Positions 22,579 through 31,612 are shown, counted from the stretch's first letter. The stretch: DNA of 64,000 nucleotides from Pseudomonas moraviensis (GCF_900105805.1 NZ_LT629788.1:3658001-3722000); one strand, 5' to 3'. Program-made: numbers and translations. Notes: generated from the letters alone by a model not told the origin.

Positions 22579-24009
22579 TCACTGTTTTACAGAGTTATCG
22601 GGAGCTGTTCGATACTCAACGGCCAGTGAATCGCCTTTTCTCCTTTCAGCAACCATTACAACGTTATGTCGCTTCAGTAACACATCGTCCGGCAGGGGAA
22701 TACCGCGGCTAGCGAGAAGATAAAAAACTGCAGGCGGCCGTGAGGACTTCAAATCGTTTAACAAGTCTTCTTCGCGGCCTATCTCAATTGGCGACCCTAA
22801 CAATTTGAAGTACTGGCCAAACTCTATGTACTGCTTGGAATACAAAGGAGCTTCAATCCGCTCATTGATTAATTCCTGAATCAGATCACGCATCTGACTG
22901 ACAGGCTTCAATTGATTCTCATAAGTAAATTCAGGTTTGCAATCGGTATACAAGGGTGTCATTGAAAAGCACAGAACAACCACCGCAACCGCTGCCCTGA
23001 TGCTTCCATTCCTAATCGAACTCAAACCATAAGCGAGCAATACAAGAAGACCCGGAAGCAAAACAATCAAACTTCGCATCGTCAACACGGGTTGAACATA
23101 CAGTGAACGGATGTAAGGAAGCATGGCACACACAACAAACCAGAAAACAAACAATCTAAGTACTTCGCAATTTCGCTCATCGCCCCCTAATCGAATGAGC
23201 ACTGACAATAAAAGCGCAGCAAATATAACAGTCAAAGGCATACTTCCAAAATACAGATAAAACAGCTCGACAAAGAACAAGTCGTTGGGACGAGGCACCC
23301 AAAATCCTTGTCGGTTAAAATTCTCCAGCACAAAGGAAACATGTGGCGAAAGACTGATTATTATAAAAATTGCGGCCATGCCAAACCGATAAAAAATCCT
23401 TTTGTCAAATGAGGCCTCAAACCACTTACAAACCACCAACAGCGCCTGAGATGCGACCACCAAAAAACCAAAATAGTGAGTATTTACAACTAATGCAGCC
23501 ACCAGGGAATAACCAGCAACGGGCAACACCGCGACTGTTCGCATCGCCTTCACGAACATAAAAAAAGAAACCATTGTCAACAACGCCAACAACTCATAGG
23601 AGCGCGTTTCTTGCGAATAGGTAATCAAATAAAAATTTATCGCCACCAACCACGCAGCAAACAGCCCCACTGTTCCATTGAATAATTGCCGACCACTTAA
23701 ATACGCAACCGGAATTAGCAGAACCCCAAAAACAACAGAAAGATACCTCCCGACCATTTCTCCAAACCCAAACACCTTATAAAACACCCACAACACCAAC
23801 TGGTACAGCGGGGGATGAACATCTATCAGCGTTCGCCGATACACTTCAAGGAAACTGTTATCTGGGTGGCTGGTCGCCACACTGAACACCTCATCAAGCC
23901 ATAACGCATCGACTGTCAAGTTACGCAATCGCAAATAGCTACCCACCAACAGAGCGATCAGTAAAGAGAAACCGGCCAGTAAGCGCTCGTTTCGAAGATC
24001 AGATTTCAT
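22579..24009 (-). CDS. GT-C glycosyltransferase (family 39-like)
   Basis: A 476-residue polytopic membrane protein with about ten helices. The first periplasmic loop has the acidic catalytic motif ALWLDEVFS and the second has IDVHPPLYQLVLWVFY, both typical of GT-C enzymes such as ArnT and protein mannosyltransferases. These use a polyprenyl-phosphate sugar donor. It is the last gene of the arabinose-donor operon and overlaps the upstream YbhN-like gene by 11 nt, so it is the likely user of the lipid-linked sugar made there. Its DNA is visibly richer in A and T than its neighbours, suggesting separate acquisition. Confidence 0.82.
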   Translation of the reverse strand: MKSDLRNERLLAGFSLLIALLVGSYLRLRNLTVDALWLDEVFSVATSHPDNSFLEVYRRTLIDVHPPLYQLVLWVFYKVFGFGEMVGRYLSVVFGVLLIPVAYLSGRQLFNGTVGLFAAWLVAINFYLITYSQETRSYELLALLTMVSFFMFVKAMRTVAVLPVAGYSLVAALVVNTHYFGFLVVASQALLVVCKWFEASFDKRIFYRFGMAAIFIIISLSPHVSFVLENFNRQGFWVPRPNDLFFVELFYLYFGSMPLTVIFAALLLSVLIRLGGDERNCEVLRLFVFWFVVCAMLPYIRSLYVQPVLTMRSLIVLLPGLLVLLAYGLSSIRNGSIRAAVAVVVLCFSMTPLYTDCKPEFTYENQLKPVSQMRDLIQELINERIEAPLYSKQYIEFGQYFKLLGSPIEIGREEDLLNDLKSSRPPAVFYLLASRGIPLPDDVLLKRHNVVMVAERRKGDSLAVEYRTAPDNSVKQ

Positions 24010-24946
24010 CGTGCATTGTTTCCACAGCAGTGTTTGTCAAAACGACGCTGCCCAAGAGCACAGCCAGCCACAACGTCACCAACCGCAACAACACCGTCGC
24101 CGCAATCGCATCCGGCAACCCGACCCCAGCCGAAACCAGCAAAGCCACCATCACCGCTTCGGCGCTGCCCAACCCACCCGGCATCAGGCTCAACGCCCCC
24201 GCCAACATGGCCACCGCATAAATGAATACCGCAAACGCAAGGTCCACATCCGCCCCCATCGCTTGCAAAATCCAGTAAAACGCCAACGCTTCAAGTCCCC
24301 AGGCCAGCAGACTCAACAGCGTTGTGCCGATCAGGCGGCGTGGGGTGTGGCAGCGGCGCGACTGATGCAACACCTCAATGGCATGGCGCAGCAGCCGGGA
24401 GAACCCGTCGTGGCGTTGATCGATGCGCCGATCGATCGCCCGGACAAGGCCTGGCGAGAACATCAACATCCCGGCGCAAGCCAGCAGCACCAGACTGGCG
24501 ACGACTATCGACAACCATTCGGGGTGCGCGCTCAAGCCGAACAACGCCAGGCCGATCATGGCCAACAGATCCGCAAGCCGCTCACTGAACAACGCAGCAA
24601 AACTGTGTGCATAAGGCACATCCCAGCGTTTGAGCAAAACGCCGCGCAGGGCTTCACCGGCTTTGCCGGGTGTGGTGGTCAGGGCGAAACCGGCCAGGTA
24701 GATTTTCAGGCTCGGGCGCCACGGCAGTGGATGGCGCAAGGCATTGAGGTAAACCTGCCAGCGCAGGAAACGCAGACCGTAGCCGAGTAACACCATGCCG
24801 ACGATCTGCCCGCCCTGCCACCCGCCCACTCGGCTGACCGCCGCGCTCACTGCCGACCACCCGCCCCACAGAGAGACAGCGAGATAAGCAACGGCGGAGC
24901 AGATCACCGAGCCGATCAGAACCCGATAGCGCCACCCCGATAACAT
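23999..24946 (-). CDS. YbhN/UPF0104-type (LPG synthase transmembrane domain) membrane protein
   Basis: A 315-residue membrane protein with about seven helices and the family features TTTPGKAGEALRGVLLKRW and the glycine-rich SLMPGGLGSAEAVMVALL near the C-terminus. Relatives include the lysylphosphatidylglycerol synthase/flippase membrane domain and proteins found in glycolipid clusters. Within this operon it may move or handle a lipid-linked sugar. The ATG at 24946, 11 nt after the DprE2-like stop, is preferred; an in-frame ATG at 25009 would overlap that gene by 52 nt. Confidence 0.8.
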   Translation of the reverse strand: MLSGWRYRVLIGSVICSAVAYLAVSLWGGWSAVSAAVSRVGGWQGGQIVGMVLLGYGLRFLRWQVYLNALRHPLPWRPSLKIYLAGFALTTTPGKAGEALRGVLLKRWDVPYAHSFAALFSERLADLLAMIGLALFGLSAHPEWLSIVVASLVLLACAGMLMFSPGLVRAIDRRIDQRHDGFSRLLRHAIEVLHQSRRCHTPRRLIGTTLLSLLAWGLEALAFYWILQAMGADVDLAFAVFIYAVAMLAGALSLMPGGLGSAEAVMVALLVSAGVGLPDAIAATVLLRLVTLWLAVLLGSVVLTNTAVETMHDEI

Positions 24947-24957
24947 CAGTGCCTGAT

Positions 24958-25698
24958 TCACAGGTTCAGCCTTTTGAATAGCGGCTGCGGTATGGCCATG
25001 ATCATCCACATGATCACCCTCCAGAATCCGGGCACGTACAGCACTGCAATCTGGCGATCGATGCCTGCAACAATTCGCCGGGCGACGGCATCCGGTTGCG
25101 TAACCAGCAAGGCTGGCAGCGCCAGGCCACGGGTCATGGGCGTATCGACAAACCCGGGCTTGATGGTGATCACATGCACACCTGACTTGAACAAGCGTGC
25201 CCGCAGGCCTTCGCAGAACGTGGACACCGCCGCCTTGGCCGCGCCGTACAGGTAATTGGAAGGGCGCCCGCGATCCCCGGCAACCGAGGAAATAACCGCC
25301 AGCGTGCCGCGCTGTTGAACAGCCATGCGGTTAGCCAACAGCGTCAACAGGGCAATCATTGAACTGCCGTTATTGGTGAACTGCTCCATCGCCTGCTCCA
25401 CGCTGTGTTCGCACGCCCGCTGATCCGGCAAGGAACCGTAGGCGACCAGACAGATATCCACCGTCTGCAACGTCGCCAGGCATTGCTCGTACATGAGCGA
25501 ATGTGCGGCGATATCACTGGCGTCCATGACGTACGCGGTTACCGCTCTGGCACCTCGGGCCTGCAGATCGGCGCAGGTTTGCTGGAGCTTTTGCGCATCC
25601 CTGGCGACCAGGAACAATTCGCTCCGTTCAACCGCCCACAATCGCGCGCAAGCGCAGGCGATCGCCGACGTGGCGCCCACAATCAGTATTTTTTTCAT
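24958..25698 (-). CDS. SDR reductase, DprE2-like (arabinose epimerisation, second step)
   Basis: A 246-residue short-chain dehydrogenase. The nucleotide-binding loop is GATSAIACACARLWA, the active-site Ser is in AVISSVAGDRG, and the catalytic Tyr/Lys are in NYLYGAAKAAVS. Next to the DprE1-like gene it is best read as decaprenylphosphoryl-2-keto-erythro-pentose reductase: DprE1 oxidises C2 of polyprenylphosphoryl-ribose and DprE2 reduces it to arabinose. It overlaps the DprE1-like gene by 4 nt. A C-terminal hydrophobic stretch (FWRVIMWMIMAIPQPLF) may hold it at the membrane. Confidence 0.83.
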   Translation of the reverse strand: MKKILIVGATSAIACACARLWAVERSELFLVARDAQKLQQTCADLQARGARAVTAYVMDASDIAAHSLMYEQCLATLQTVDICLVAYGSLPDQRACEHSVEQAMEQFTNNGSSMIALLTLLANRMAVQQRGTLAVISSVAGDRGRPSNYLYGAAKAAVSTFCEGLRARLFKSGVHVITIKPGFVDTPMTRGLALPALLVTQPDAVARRIVAGIDRQIAVLYVPGFWRVIMWMIMAIPQPLFKRLNL

Positions 25699-27011
25699 CG
25701 AATGACTCGCTGCCAGAAACGGGAGATCAGGGCCGGGTCGCGCATCGCTTCCAACTGCTCCCAGGCGGGATAGGCCTGGCGAAAATCACTGCCGCTCATG
25801 TGCGCGTCCTTGGCCGGATACAAGCGCCCTCCGGCTTCCCGGACGATGGCATCGAGACGCGGTAGAAGTCTTTTCGTCAGCTCACTGTTCTGTGGAAAAT
25901 CCAGCGCCAATGAAGTGCCCGGCATGGGAAAGGAAAGCCATCCTGGCGACGCAATATCGCCGCAACGCTTGAGCACCGCGAGGAAGGAGCCGCTACCGCT
26001 GCGCGCAATCGACCTGAGTAATTCGGCGAGTGCTGCGGCTGCCACCGACGCCGGCAAAACGCACTGAAACTGCTGGAAACCTCTGCGCCCGTAGAGACGA
26101 TTCCAGTTCTCGATACGGTCCAGCGGATAGAAAAACGGGCTGTAGGCAACCGTTCGATAGTGGCGGGTCGGCGGTTGCCGTTGCCAGTAATGACGGTTGA
26201 ACAGTTTCAAGGTGAACGGATTGATGAGCGATACCGGAGAACGCATCTGTACAGGCAACGAATGCGGCGCTGCGACCTTAAGCGGCCCCGTTGCACAATG
26301 ATCGCCAGCCGTAAAGCATCCGCGCCCGCGTGCGCGGCCCTTGGCCAGGCAATCGATCCACGCGACGCTGTATTCATGCCGCGCATCCATGTCAGCCGAC
26401 AGGGCAAAGAAGTCATCCAGACAGTCAAAACGCACCCGTGTACTGTCGATCAGGCTGGACTGGATCTTGCGCAGACGAATGCGCACCCAGGTAATCACAC
26501 CCGTCAGGCCCAGCCCGCCGATGGTCGCGGCAAACCACTGTGGATTCACCGTCGGCGAACAGACCATTGGCGCTTGCACGGATCGGTGCAGTCCGAAACA
26601 CACCAGTGAACCGGCAAACGTGCCGCAACGATGGTGATTTTTGCCATGCACATCATTGGCCACCGCCCCGCCCAGCGTCACATGACGCGTCCCAGGGGTG
26701 ACTTGCAAAAACCAGCCCCGGGGTATGGCCAGTTGCAGAATTTCGCCCAGCGTCACGCCTGCCTCAGCGCAGATTTCACCGTTTTCCCAGTCAGCTTCGA
26801 TGAAACGATCCAGGGGGCGTAACTGCAAAACATGATCGCTGCCCGCCAGGCAGCTGTCGCCATAGCTGCGGCCATTGCCAAACGGCAACGTAGTGCCGTG
26901 GGCCTCGATCAGTCGCTGCCACTGCGGCCCGACATCAGCTTGCCACTGGCAAGGATGACCGTTCTGAGGGGCATGAGGATAGTTTCCCCAAGAGCTCAAT
27001 GAGGCCTTCAT
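25695..27011 (-). CDS. FAD-linked oxidoreductase, DprE1-like (arabinose epimerisation, first step)
   Basis: A 438-residue VAO-type flavoprotein. FAD-binding motifs are PFGNGRSYGDSCL and TPGTRHVTLGGAVANDVHGK followed by NHHRCGTF, very close in pattern to mycobacterial DprE1. The C-terminal substrate region includes GGRLYPAKDAH with the conserved Lys. By my recollection of the M. tuberculosis enzyme, the residue aligned with Cys387, the benzothiazinone target, falls in GTSLALDFP and is Ala here. It overlaps both neighbours by 4 nt, so the pathway genes are coupled. It should oxidise polyprenylphosphoryl-beta-D-ribose at C2. Confidence 0.85.
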   Translation of the reverse strand: MKASLSSWGNYPHAPQNGHPCQWQADVGPQWQRLIEAHGTTLPFGNGRSYGDSCLAGSDHVLQLRPLDRFIEADWENGEICAEAGVTLGEILQLAIPRGWFLQVTPGTRHVTLGGAVANDVHGKNHHRCGTFAGSLVCFGLHRSVQAPMVCSPTVNPQWFAATIGGLGLTGVITWVRIRLRKIQSSLIDSTRVRFDCLDDFFALSADMDARHEYSVAWIDCLAKGRARGRGCFTAGDHCATGPLKVAAPHSLPVQMRSPVSLINPFTLKLFNRHYWQRQPPTRHYRTVAYSPFFYPLDRIENWNRLYGRRGFQQFQCVLPASVAAAALAELLRSIARSGSGSFLAVLKRCGDIASPGWLSFPMPGTSLALDFPQNSELTKRLLPRLDAIVREAGGRLYPAKDAHMSGSDFRQAYPAWEQLEAMRDPALISRFWQRVIR

Positions 27012-28480
27012 GCCGCCACCCAGAAAATCAGGCAGAACACCGTCCCCATCGCCAGACTCCAGCGATCACGCAGTGCGAAGATCACCGGGTCCTCATTCAT
27101 TCGGCCGCGATGGGTCAGCAGCCAGATCCGGGTGATCCACAACAACATCACCGGGCAGGCAAGCCAGATCCATCGAGGGTGCTCGTACAGGGCGGTGGTT
27201 GCGCTGTCATGGATGTACAGCGCCAGCACCATGACCGCGAGGTAACCGGATGCAGCGCCCAACGAGGAGAGCATCGCCAGATCGGCTGGAAAGTAATCCC
27301 GCCCGCCGGTTTTTCCGGTAATGCCGCTGTGCAGCGCCATCAACAATTCGGCGTATCGCTTGACCAGCGCCAGACTCAGAAACATGAACATGGAGAAGGC
27401 CAGCATCCAGCCCGTCAACTCGAGTTCGAAAGCTGCACCACCAGCGATGATGCGCAAGGTGTAGAGCAGCGCCAGGGCAATCACGTCGAGTGCCATCAGC
27501 CGCTTCAACACCAGCGAATACACCAGCGTCAGCACGTAATAGCAGGCGAGCACGACGACGAATTGACTTGGCAGCCACAACCAGGCGCCCGTAAAGGACA
27601 TCAACAGCAACAGAGGAAAAACCACCAGCCCGGACTGGATCGACAAGGATCCGCTGGCGAAGGGTCGATGGCGTTTGGTCGGATGTTTGCGATCATCGGA
27701 AAGGTCGAGCAGGTCATTCAGGAGGTAGACGCCTGATGCGCACAAGCCGAACAGCACGAATGCCAGCATGCCGCGCCCCACCAGCGGCGGGTTGACCAGT
27801 TGATGCGCAGCGAGAAGAGGAACAAAAATCAGCGCATTCTTCATCCACTGATGAATACGCAGCGCTTTGTATACCCTTCCGAAATACCTGACGTCAGAGC
27901 GAACCACCTGGACAATGTTGCCCAATTGCCGGGTTGCAAGTTCGACACCCGATAACGGGTTGACGATATAGGCGTGCCTGGCCGAGCGCCAAACCGGCAA
28001 GTCGTCCATCGAGTTACCGACGTAATCGAAACCGCCTTCACCATATAACGTCACCAGCACATCACGTTTGGTCGCCCCCGAAAGGTTCTGCTCAAGGGTC
28101 GTCCCAATGACGCCATCAAACACCTTCAGATGCTCGGCAATACGCACTGCCAATGCGTGATGGCTGGCCGTGGCCAAGATAATTTTCCGACCGCTGTTGC
28201 GCTGCACCTTGATCATCCAGAGCACGTCAGCATCGTAGGGCAAGGTGGCGACGTCGATGTCCGTCGCCTGGGCCAATCGATCTTTCAAATACGCTTTGCC
28301 GCGCCCGAGCCAGGCCAGAAGTTTCAAGCACTGCAGTGGCTTGTTGCGAACAAAGGACATGGCACATTCGAACAGCAAATCAGACTTGAGCAGGGTTCCA
28401 TCCAGATCGACCACGAAAGGCCTTGCAGCATCGCAAGACACTGGCGGCGGCGGCGGAAAATCAGGCAGGGGGATATTCAT
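27008..28480 (-). CDS. HAD phosphatase fused to UbiA-type phosphoribosyl transferase (DPPR synthase-like)
   Basis: A 490-residue two-domain protein. Residues about 20-200 are a HAD phosphatase (VVDLDGTLLKSD, ATASHH, GNSMDDLPVW). Residues about 210-490 are a UbiA prenyltransferase with the motif YLLNDLLDLSDDRKHPTKRH, close to mycobacterial Rv3806c. The UbiA half would transfer 5-phosphoribose from PRPP to polyprenyl phosphate, and the HAD half could remove the 5-phosphate, a job done by a separate protein in mycobacteria. The ATG at 28480 overlaps the GtrA stop (ATGA); longer upstream frames lie inside gtrA and are rejected. Confidence 0.85.
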   Translation of the reverse strand: MNIPLPDFPPPPPVSCDAARPFVVDLDGTLLKSDLLFECAMSFVRNKPLQCLKLLAWLGRGKAYLKDRLAQATDIDVATLPYDADVLWMIKVQRNSGRKIILATASHHALAVRIAEHLKVFDGVIGTTLEQNLSGATKRDVLVTLYGEGGFDYVGNSMDDLPVWRSARHAYIVNPLSGVELATRQLGNIVQVVRSDVRYFGRVYKALRIHQWMKNALIFVPLLAAHQLVNPPLVGRGMLAFVLFGLCASGVYLLNDLLDLSDDRKHPTKRHRPFASGSLSIQSGLVVFPLLLLMSFTGAWLWLPSQFVVVLACYYVLTLVYSLVLKRLMALDVIALALLYTLRIIAGGAAFELELTGWMLAFSMFMFLSLALVKRYAELLMALHSGITGKTGGRDYFPADLAMLSSLGAASGYLAVMVLALYIHDSATTALYEHPRWIWLACPVMLLWITRIWLLTHRGRMNEDPVIFALRDRWSLAMGTVFCLIFWVAA

Positions 28481-28839
28481 GTCCGTCGCCCCCGAAACAG
28501 TACAAGGCGAAAGAAGCAGTACCCCAGCACGATATTCAGCAGCGAAAACGATGCCACCGTCACCAATCCGGGCAAATGCCAGACATCCCCGACGACTCCC
28601 ACACCAAAACTCACGGTGCCCATCAGGCCGATGAACATCAGGTAGATGAACACTGACGTTTCTCTCTCGAAGATATAAAGCATGTTCAAGTAGAACGAGA
28701 ACGCTGCGGCCACACAGAACGCGGCAAAGTTGCTGGCAGCCTGATCCAGGCCGACCGCGTTGCAGATCACAAAAAATATCTGCCAGTGGATGAGCGCATC
28801 GGCCAGTCCGATCACGCTGGTTGCAGAGAATCCTTTCAT
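28477..28839 (-). CDS. GtrA-family small membrane protein
   Basis: A 120-residue protein with four membrane helices, the size and layout of GtrA/Rv3789 proteins (FSATSVIGLADALIHWQIFF at the start, a charged RETS loop, FFRLVLFRGRR at the end). Family members help flip or anchor polyprenyl-phosphate sugars; Rv3789 lies in the mycobacterial arabinose-donor locus. First gene of the operon. The start at 28839 matches the family length; an upstream ATG at 28941 would add 34 residues of unlikely sequence. Confidence 0.8.
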   Translation of the reverse strand: MKGFSATSVIGLADALIHWQIFFVICNAVGLDQAASNFAAFCVAAAFSFYLNMLYIFERETSVFIYLMFIGLMGTVSFGVGVVGDVWHLPGLVTVASFSLLNIVLGYCFFRLVLFRGRRT

Positions 28840-28898
28840 GGCCGGTGCTAACCGTTTCTGTTGGGCGGAGCTCCAAGCTAGGCCTGGTCTTGCCAGCG

Positions 28899-28920
28899 GT
28901 CTACTGTCAGAAATTACAGG
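28899..28920 (-). promoter_or_regulatory. Shared upstream motif, copy 1 (before the GtrA-DprE operon)
   Basis: The plus strand reads ctactgtcagaaattacagg at 28901-28920 (identity extends 2 bp further left). The same 22 bp occur at 56071-56092. In both cases the motif is 60-85 bp upstream of a minus-strand start codon and in the same orientation to it, with unrelated flanks. It has CTGT/ACAG half-sites. A regulator site or promoter element is inferred; its identity is unknown. Confidence 0.5.
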
Positions 28921-29113
28921 TAGAGGGCTGTATCCGACCAACGGTCAGCGCTTCACCACTGCAACAACCGCTGTGCGGCGGCTCGGCAAAGTAGTGAAGA
29001 CGGGGCTCATTGCCAGCGTGGCGAGCAGCAATGGCAAGGAGAAGAGATACGGCGCAGCGCCGGTCATTGTTCTTTCAGACCGGCGGACAGACTGCAGAGC
29101 GCCTACAAAAAAA

Positions 29114-29140
29114 CCCCGGTCTCGCGACCGGGGCTTCGTT
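29114..29140. terminator. Bidirectional rho-independent terminator
   Basis: CCCCGGTC (29114-29121) pairs with GACCGGGG (29126-29133) around a TCGC loop. On the minus strand it is followed by a run of seven T, 25 bp after the permease stop; T-rich sequence also follows on the plus strand. It chiefly ends the permease transcript. Confidence 0.88.
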
Positions 29141-29157
29141 TTTTCAGCCGCTACGAG

Positions 29158-30579
29158 TCAAGAGGCCGAACGCGCAGCACCCTGCGTTGCGCCGGTTGGT
29201 TGCAGCTTGAACACGTAGAACAACACCGTCAGCAGAACCAGAAACGCAGGCCCTACATACAGCGCCACACGGGTATCGGGAAAGTACGCCATCAGGCCGA
29301 CCACCAGCACCAGAAACGCCAGGGCGAAGTACGAGCTGACCGGGTACAGCCACATCTTGTACTTGAGCCCGGCACGTTCGCTGGCGCTCAGGCCTTTGCG
29401 GAATTTCAGTTGCGCCAGCAGGATCATCACCCAGGTCCAGATCGCGCCGAAGGTTGCGATCGAGGTGACCCAGACGAAGACTTTTTCAGGCACCAGATAG
29501 TTGAGCATTACACCCAGCAGCAACACCGCGATCGATAGCAGCAGCGCACGACGCGGCACGCCGTTGTTCGAGGTCTTGGCGAAACCGGCCGGGGCCTGGC
29601 CATTCTGCGCCAGGCTGTAGAGCATGCGCCCGGTGCTGAAGATGCCGCCGTTGCACGACGACAGCGCCGCAGTAATCACCACGAAGTTGATGATGCCGGC
29701 GGCGGTCTTGATGCCCAGACGCTCGAACGTCATCACGAACGGGCTGCCCTGGGTGCCGATTTCATTCCACGGGTAGATCGACAGGATCACGAACAGCGCG
29801 CCGACGTAGAACAGCAGAATCCGCCAGAACACCGAGCCGATCGCGTCTGGAATGGTCTTTTGCGGATTCTTCGCTTCACCGGCGGTCAGGCCGATCATCT
29901 CGACGCCGAGGTAGGCGAACATGACCATTTGCAGGGACATCAGCACACCGGTGACGCCGTTGGGCATGAAGCCGCCGTGCGCCGACAGGTTGGAAATCCC
30001 CAGCGCCACGCCGTCATTGCCGAAACCGAAGGCAATGATGCCGACGCCGCCGATGACCATGGCGATAATGGTGACGATCTTGATCAGGGCGAACCAGAAC
30101 TCGAATTCGCCGAAGGCTTTGACCGCGATCAGGTTGATCGAACCCATGCTGATCAGCGCCGCCAGGGCCCAGATCCAGCGCGGCACATCCGGGAACCAGA
30201 TGCCCATGTACACCGCCACGGCGGTGATTTCCGCGACGCAGGTCACCAGCCACAGAAACCAGTAGTTCCAGCCCGTGAGGAAGCCTGCCAGGGGACCGAG
30301 GTAGTCCTGCGCATAGCGGCTGAACGAACCGGCCACCGGGTTATGCACGGCCATTTCGCCGAGGGCGCGCATGATCACCAGAATCGCCAGACCGCCGAGA
30401 ATGTAAGACAGCATGATCGCCGGGCCAGCCATTTCGATGGCCTTGGCCGAACCGAGAAACAGGCCGACGCCGATACAGGCGCCGAGCGCCATCAGGCGGA
30501 TATGCCGTTCGCCGAGTTCGCGTTTGAGCGGACCGCCCTGGGCGGTATTGCCGTGAGGCAGAGGATTGCCGACTGGCAT
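29158..30579 (-). CDS. Amino acid permease of the APC superfamily (AAT family)
   Basis: A 473-residue permease with about twelve helices. The start block KRELGERHIRLMALGACIGV and the unwound helix-1 motif IGVGLFLGSAKAIEMAGPAI are diagnostic of the amino acid transporter family that includes ProY, CycA and AroP. Helix 6 contains FAYLGVEMIGLTAGEAKNP. It imports an amino acid with protons; ProY-like proline or D-Ser/D-Ala/Gly specificity is possible. The ATG at 30579 is chosen over one 36 codons upstream from family length. A strong terminator follows. Confidence 0.9.
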   Translation of the reverse strand: MPVGNPLPHGNTAQGGPLKRELGERHIRLMALGACIGVGLFLGSAKAIEMAGPAIMLSYILGGLAILVIMRALGEMAVHNPVAGSFSRYAQDYLGPLAGFLTGWNYWFLWLVTCVAEITAVAVYMGIWFPDVPRWIWALAALISMGSINLIAVKAFGEFEFWFALIKIVTIIAMVIGGVGIIAFGFGNDGVALGISNLSAHGGFMPNGVTGVLMSLQMVMFAYLGVEMIGLTAGEAKNPQKTIPDAIGSVFWRILLFYVGALFVILSIYPWNEIGTQGSPFVMTFERLGIKTAAGIINFVVITAALSSCNGGIFSTGRMLYSLAQNGQAPAGFAKTSNNGVPRRALLLSIAVLLLGVMLNYLVPEKVFVWVTSIATFGAIWTWVMILLAQLKFRKGLSASERAGLKYKMWLYPVSSYFALAFLVLVVGLMAYFPDTRVALYVGPAFLVLLTVLFYVFKLQPTGATQGAARSAS

Positions 30580-31143
30580 AGGGGTACAACCTCGTCTTGT
30601 TATTGGATATGACCGCCGGGTTTCGAAGCGTCGGCCGGTAGGCCTTGGCTGGGCAGGAAACCGCGTCGGCTTCGTGGGCAGACGCATCAGCGGGCGTGCA
30701 GTATAAAAAGCTCCGGGCAGGATTTTTCACTCTATAAGTCACAACATTCAGCGACAACTCTCGGCAAAAGCCCGGTTTGCGGAGAGGGTTTACCTACGTC
30801 ATGTAGGAATTTTCGCCGCCAAAAAAGGCGCCGAGTATTGCACAGTCATGGTGCAGCGTCATGTTGGCCGCATGGGTTGCACCGTTCGCGTGGGGAGGGA
30901 CTTGTCGAATCGCCGCGCCTTGCCGCTTGGGGGCGTAACAGTCGGACACCTGACTGGCTGCAGCAGTTGGGACTGCTGCGCAGTCCAGCGGGAGCAAGCT
31001 CCCTCGCCACAGGGGATCGGGTTGTTTTGCCTTCCCGGAACTTGCCCGCGGGTTTAGGAGAATCGTCTGACAGGCTTCTCAGACTCGATTCAAGCAATCG
31101 GCAGCTAGGGTAAATAAGGAGCCAATCATCAGGACGCAACGGA
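30580..31143. other. Intergenic stretch upstream of the permease, containing a single REP
   Basis: About 560 bp without a credible gene. It must contain the permease promoter (towards 30600-30800, T/A-rich around 30720-30850) and holds one family B REP at 30985-31011. The rest shows no recognisable coding or structured sequence. Confidence 0.6.
30985..31011. repeat. Single REP element (family B), left of the RAYT gene
   Basis: ccagcgggagcaagctccctcgccaca, read as a short palindrome with the core gggagcaagctccc, is identical to the right arm of the pair at 31613-31745 on the other side of the RAYT gene. Confidence 0.85.
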
Positions 31144-31602
31144 ATGCGCAAATCCTTATATTCGCATCGACTTCGACGCGGGCGGTGCTCTGAGCCAGGA
31201 CGCGCTTATCTGATCACGGTTGTCGTCTATCAACGCCGTCCGATCTTCACCGATTGGCGAATCGGTCGTTTGCTGGTAGCGGAACTCAAGCGAGCCCAGG
31301 ACCAGCAATGGGTCAAGTCGATCGCATGGGTAGTCATGCCGGATCATCTCCACTGGCTCGTGCAACTTGAAAACGCTTCGCTGGAGCGATTGATGCAAAC
31401 CGTCAAATCCCGCAGCACGATGACCATCAATCGCGCGCTGAACCGAACCGGGGCCTTCTGGCAAACCGGGTACCACGACCGCGCGATCCGAGACAACGAA
31501 GACCTGCGCCCCTATGCGCGCTACATCATTGCCAACCCTTTGCGCGCCGGCCTGGTAAAGAAAGTCGCCGATTACCCACTTTGGGACGCTTGCTGGCTCT
31601 GA
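31144..31602 (+). mobile_element. REP-associated tyrosine transposase (RAYT)
   Basis: A 152-residue Y1 transposase of the IS200/IS605-related RAYT family. The metal-binding HUH-type motif is VMPDHLHWLVQL, and the C-terminal block RPYARYIIANPLRAGLVKKV carries the expected Tyr region. The N-terminus GRAYLITVVVYQRRPIF is typical. The reading frame is complete and uninterrupted, so it may be functional. It is flanked on both sides by family B REPs, the arrangement expected for the enzyme that once spread those elements; the family B pair after aatP is probably one of its products. Confidence 0.92.
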
Positions 31603-31612
31603 AACACCCCCT

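Noticed and set aside
28481..28876. 132-residue N-terminal extension of the HAD-UbiA protein
   Set aside because: It is antisense-like in composition, overlaps gtrA completely and has no homology pattern; the ATG at 28480 gives the usual 4-nt overlap.
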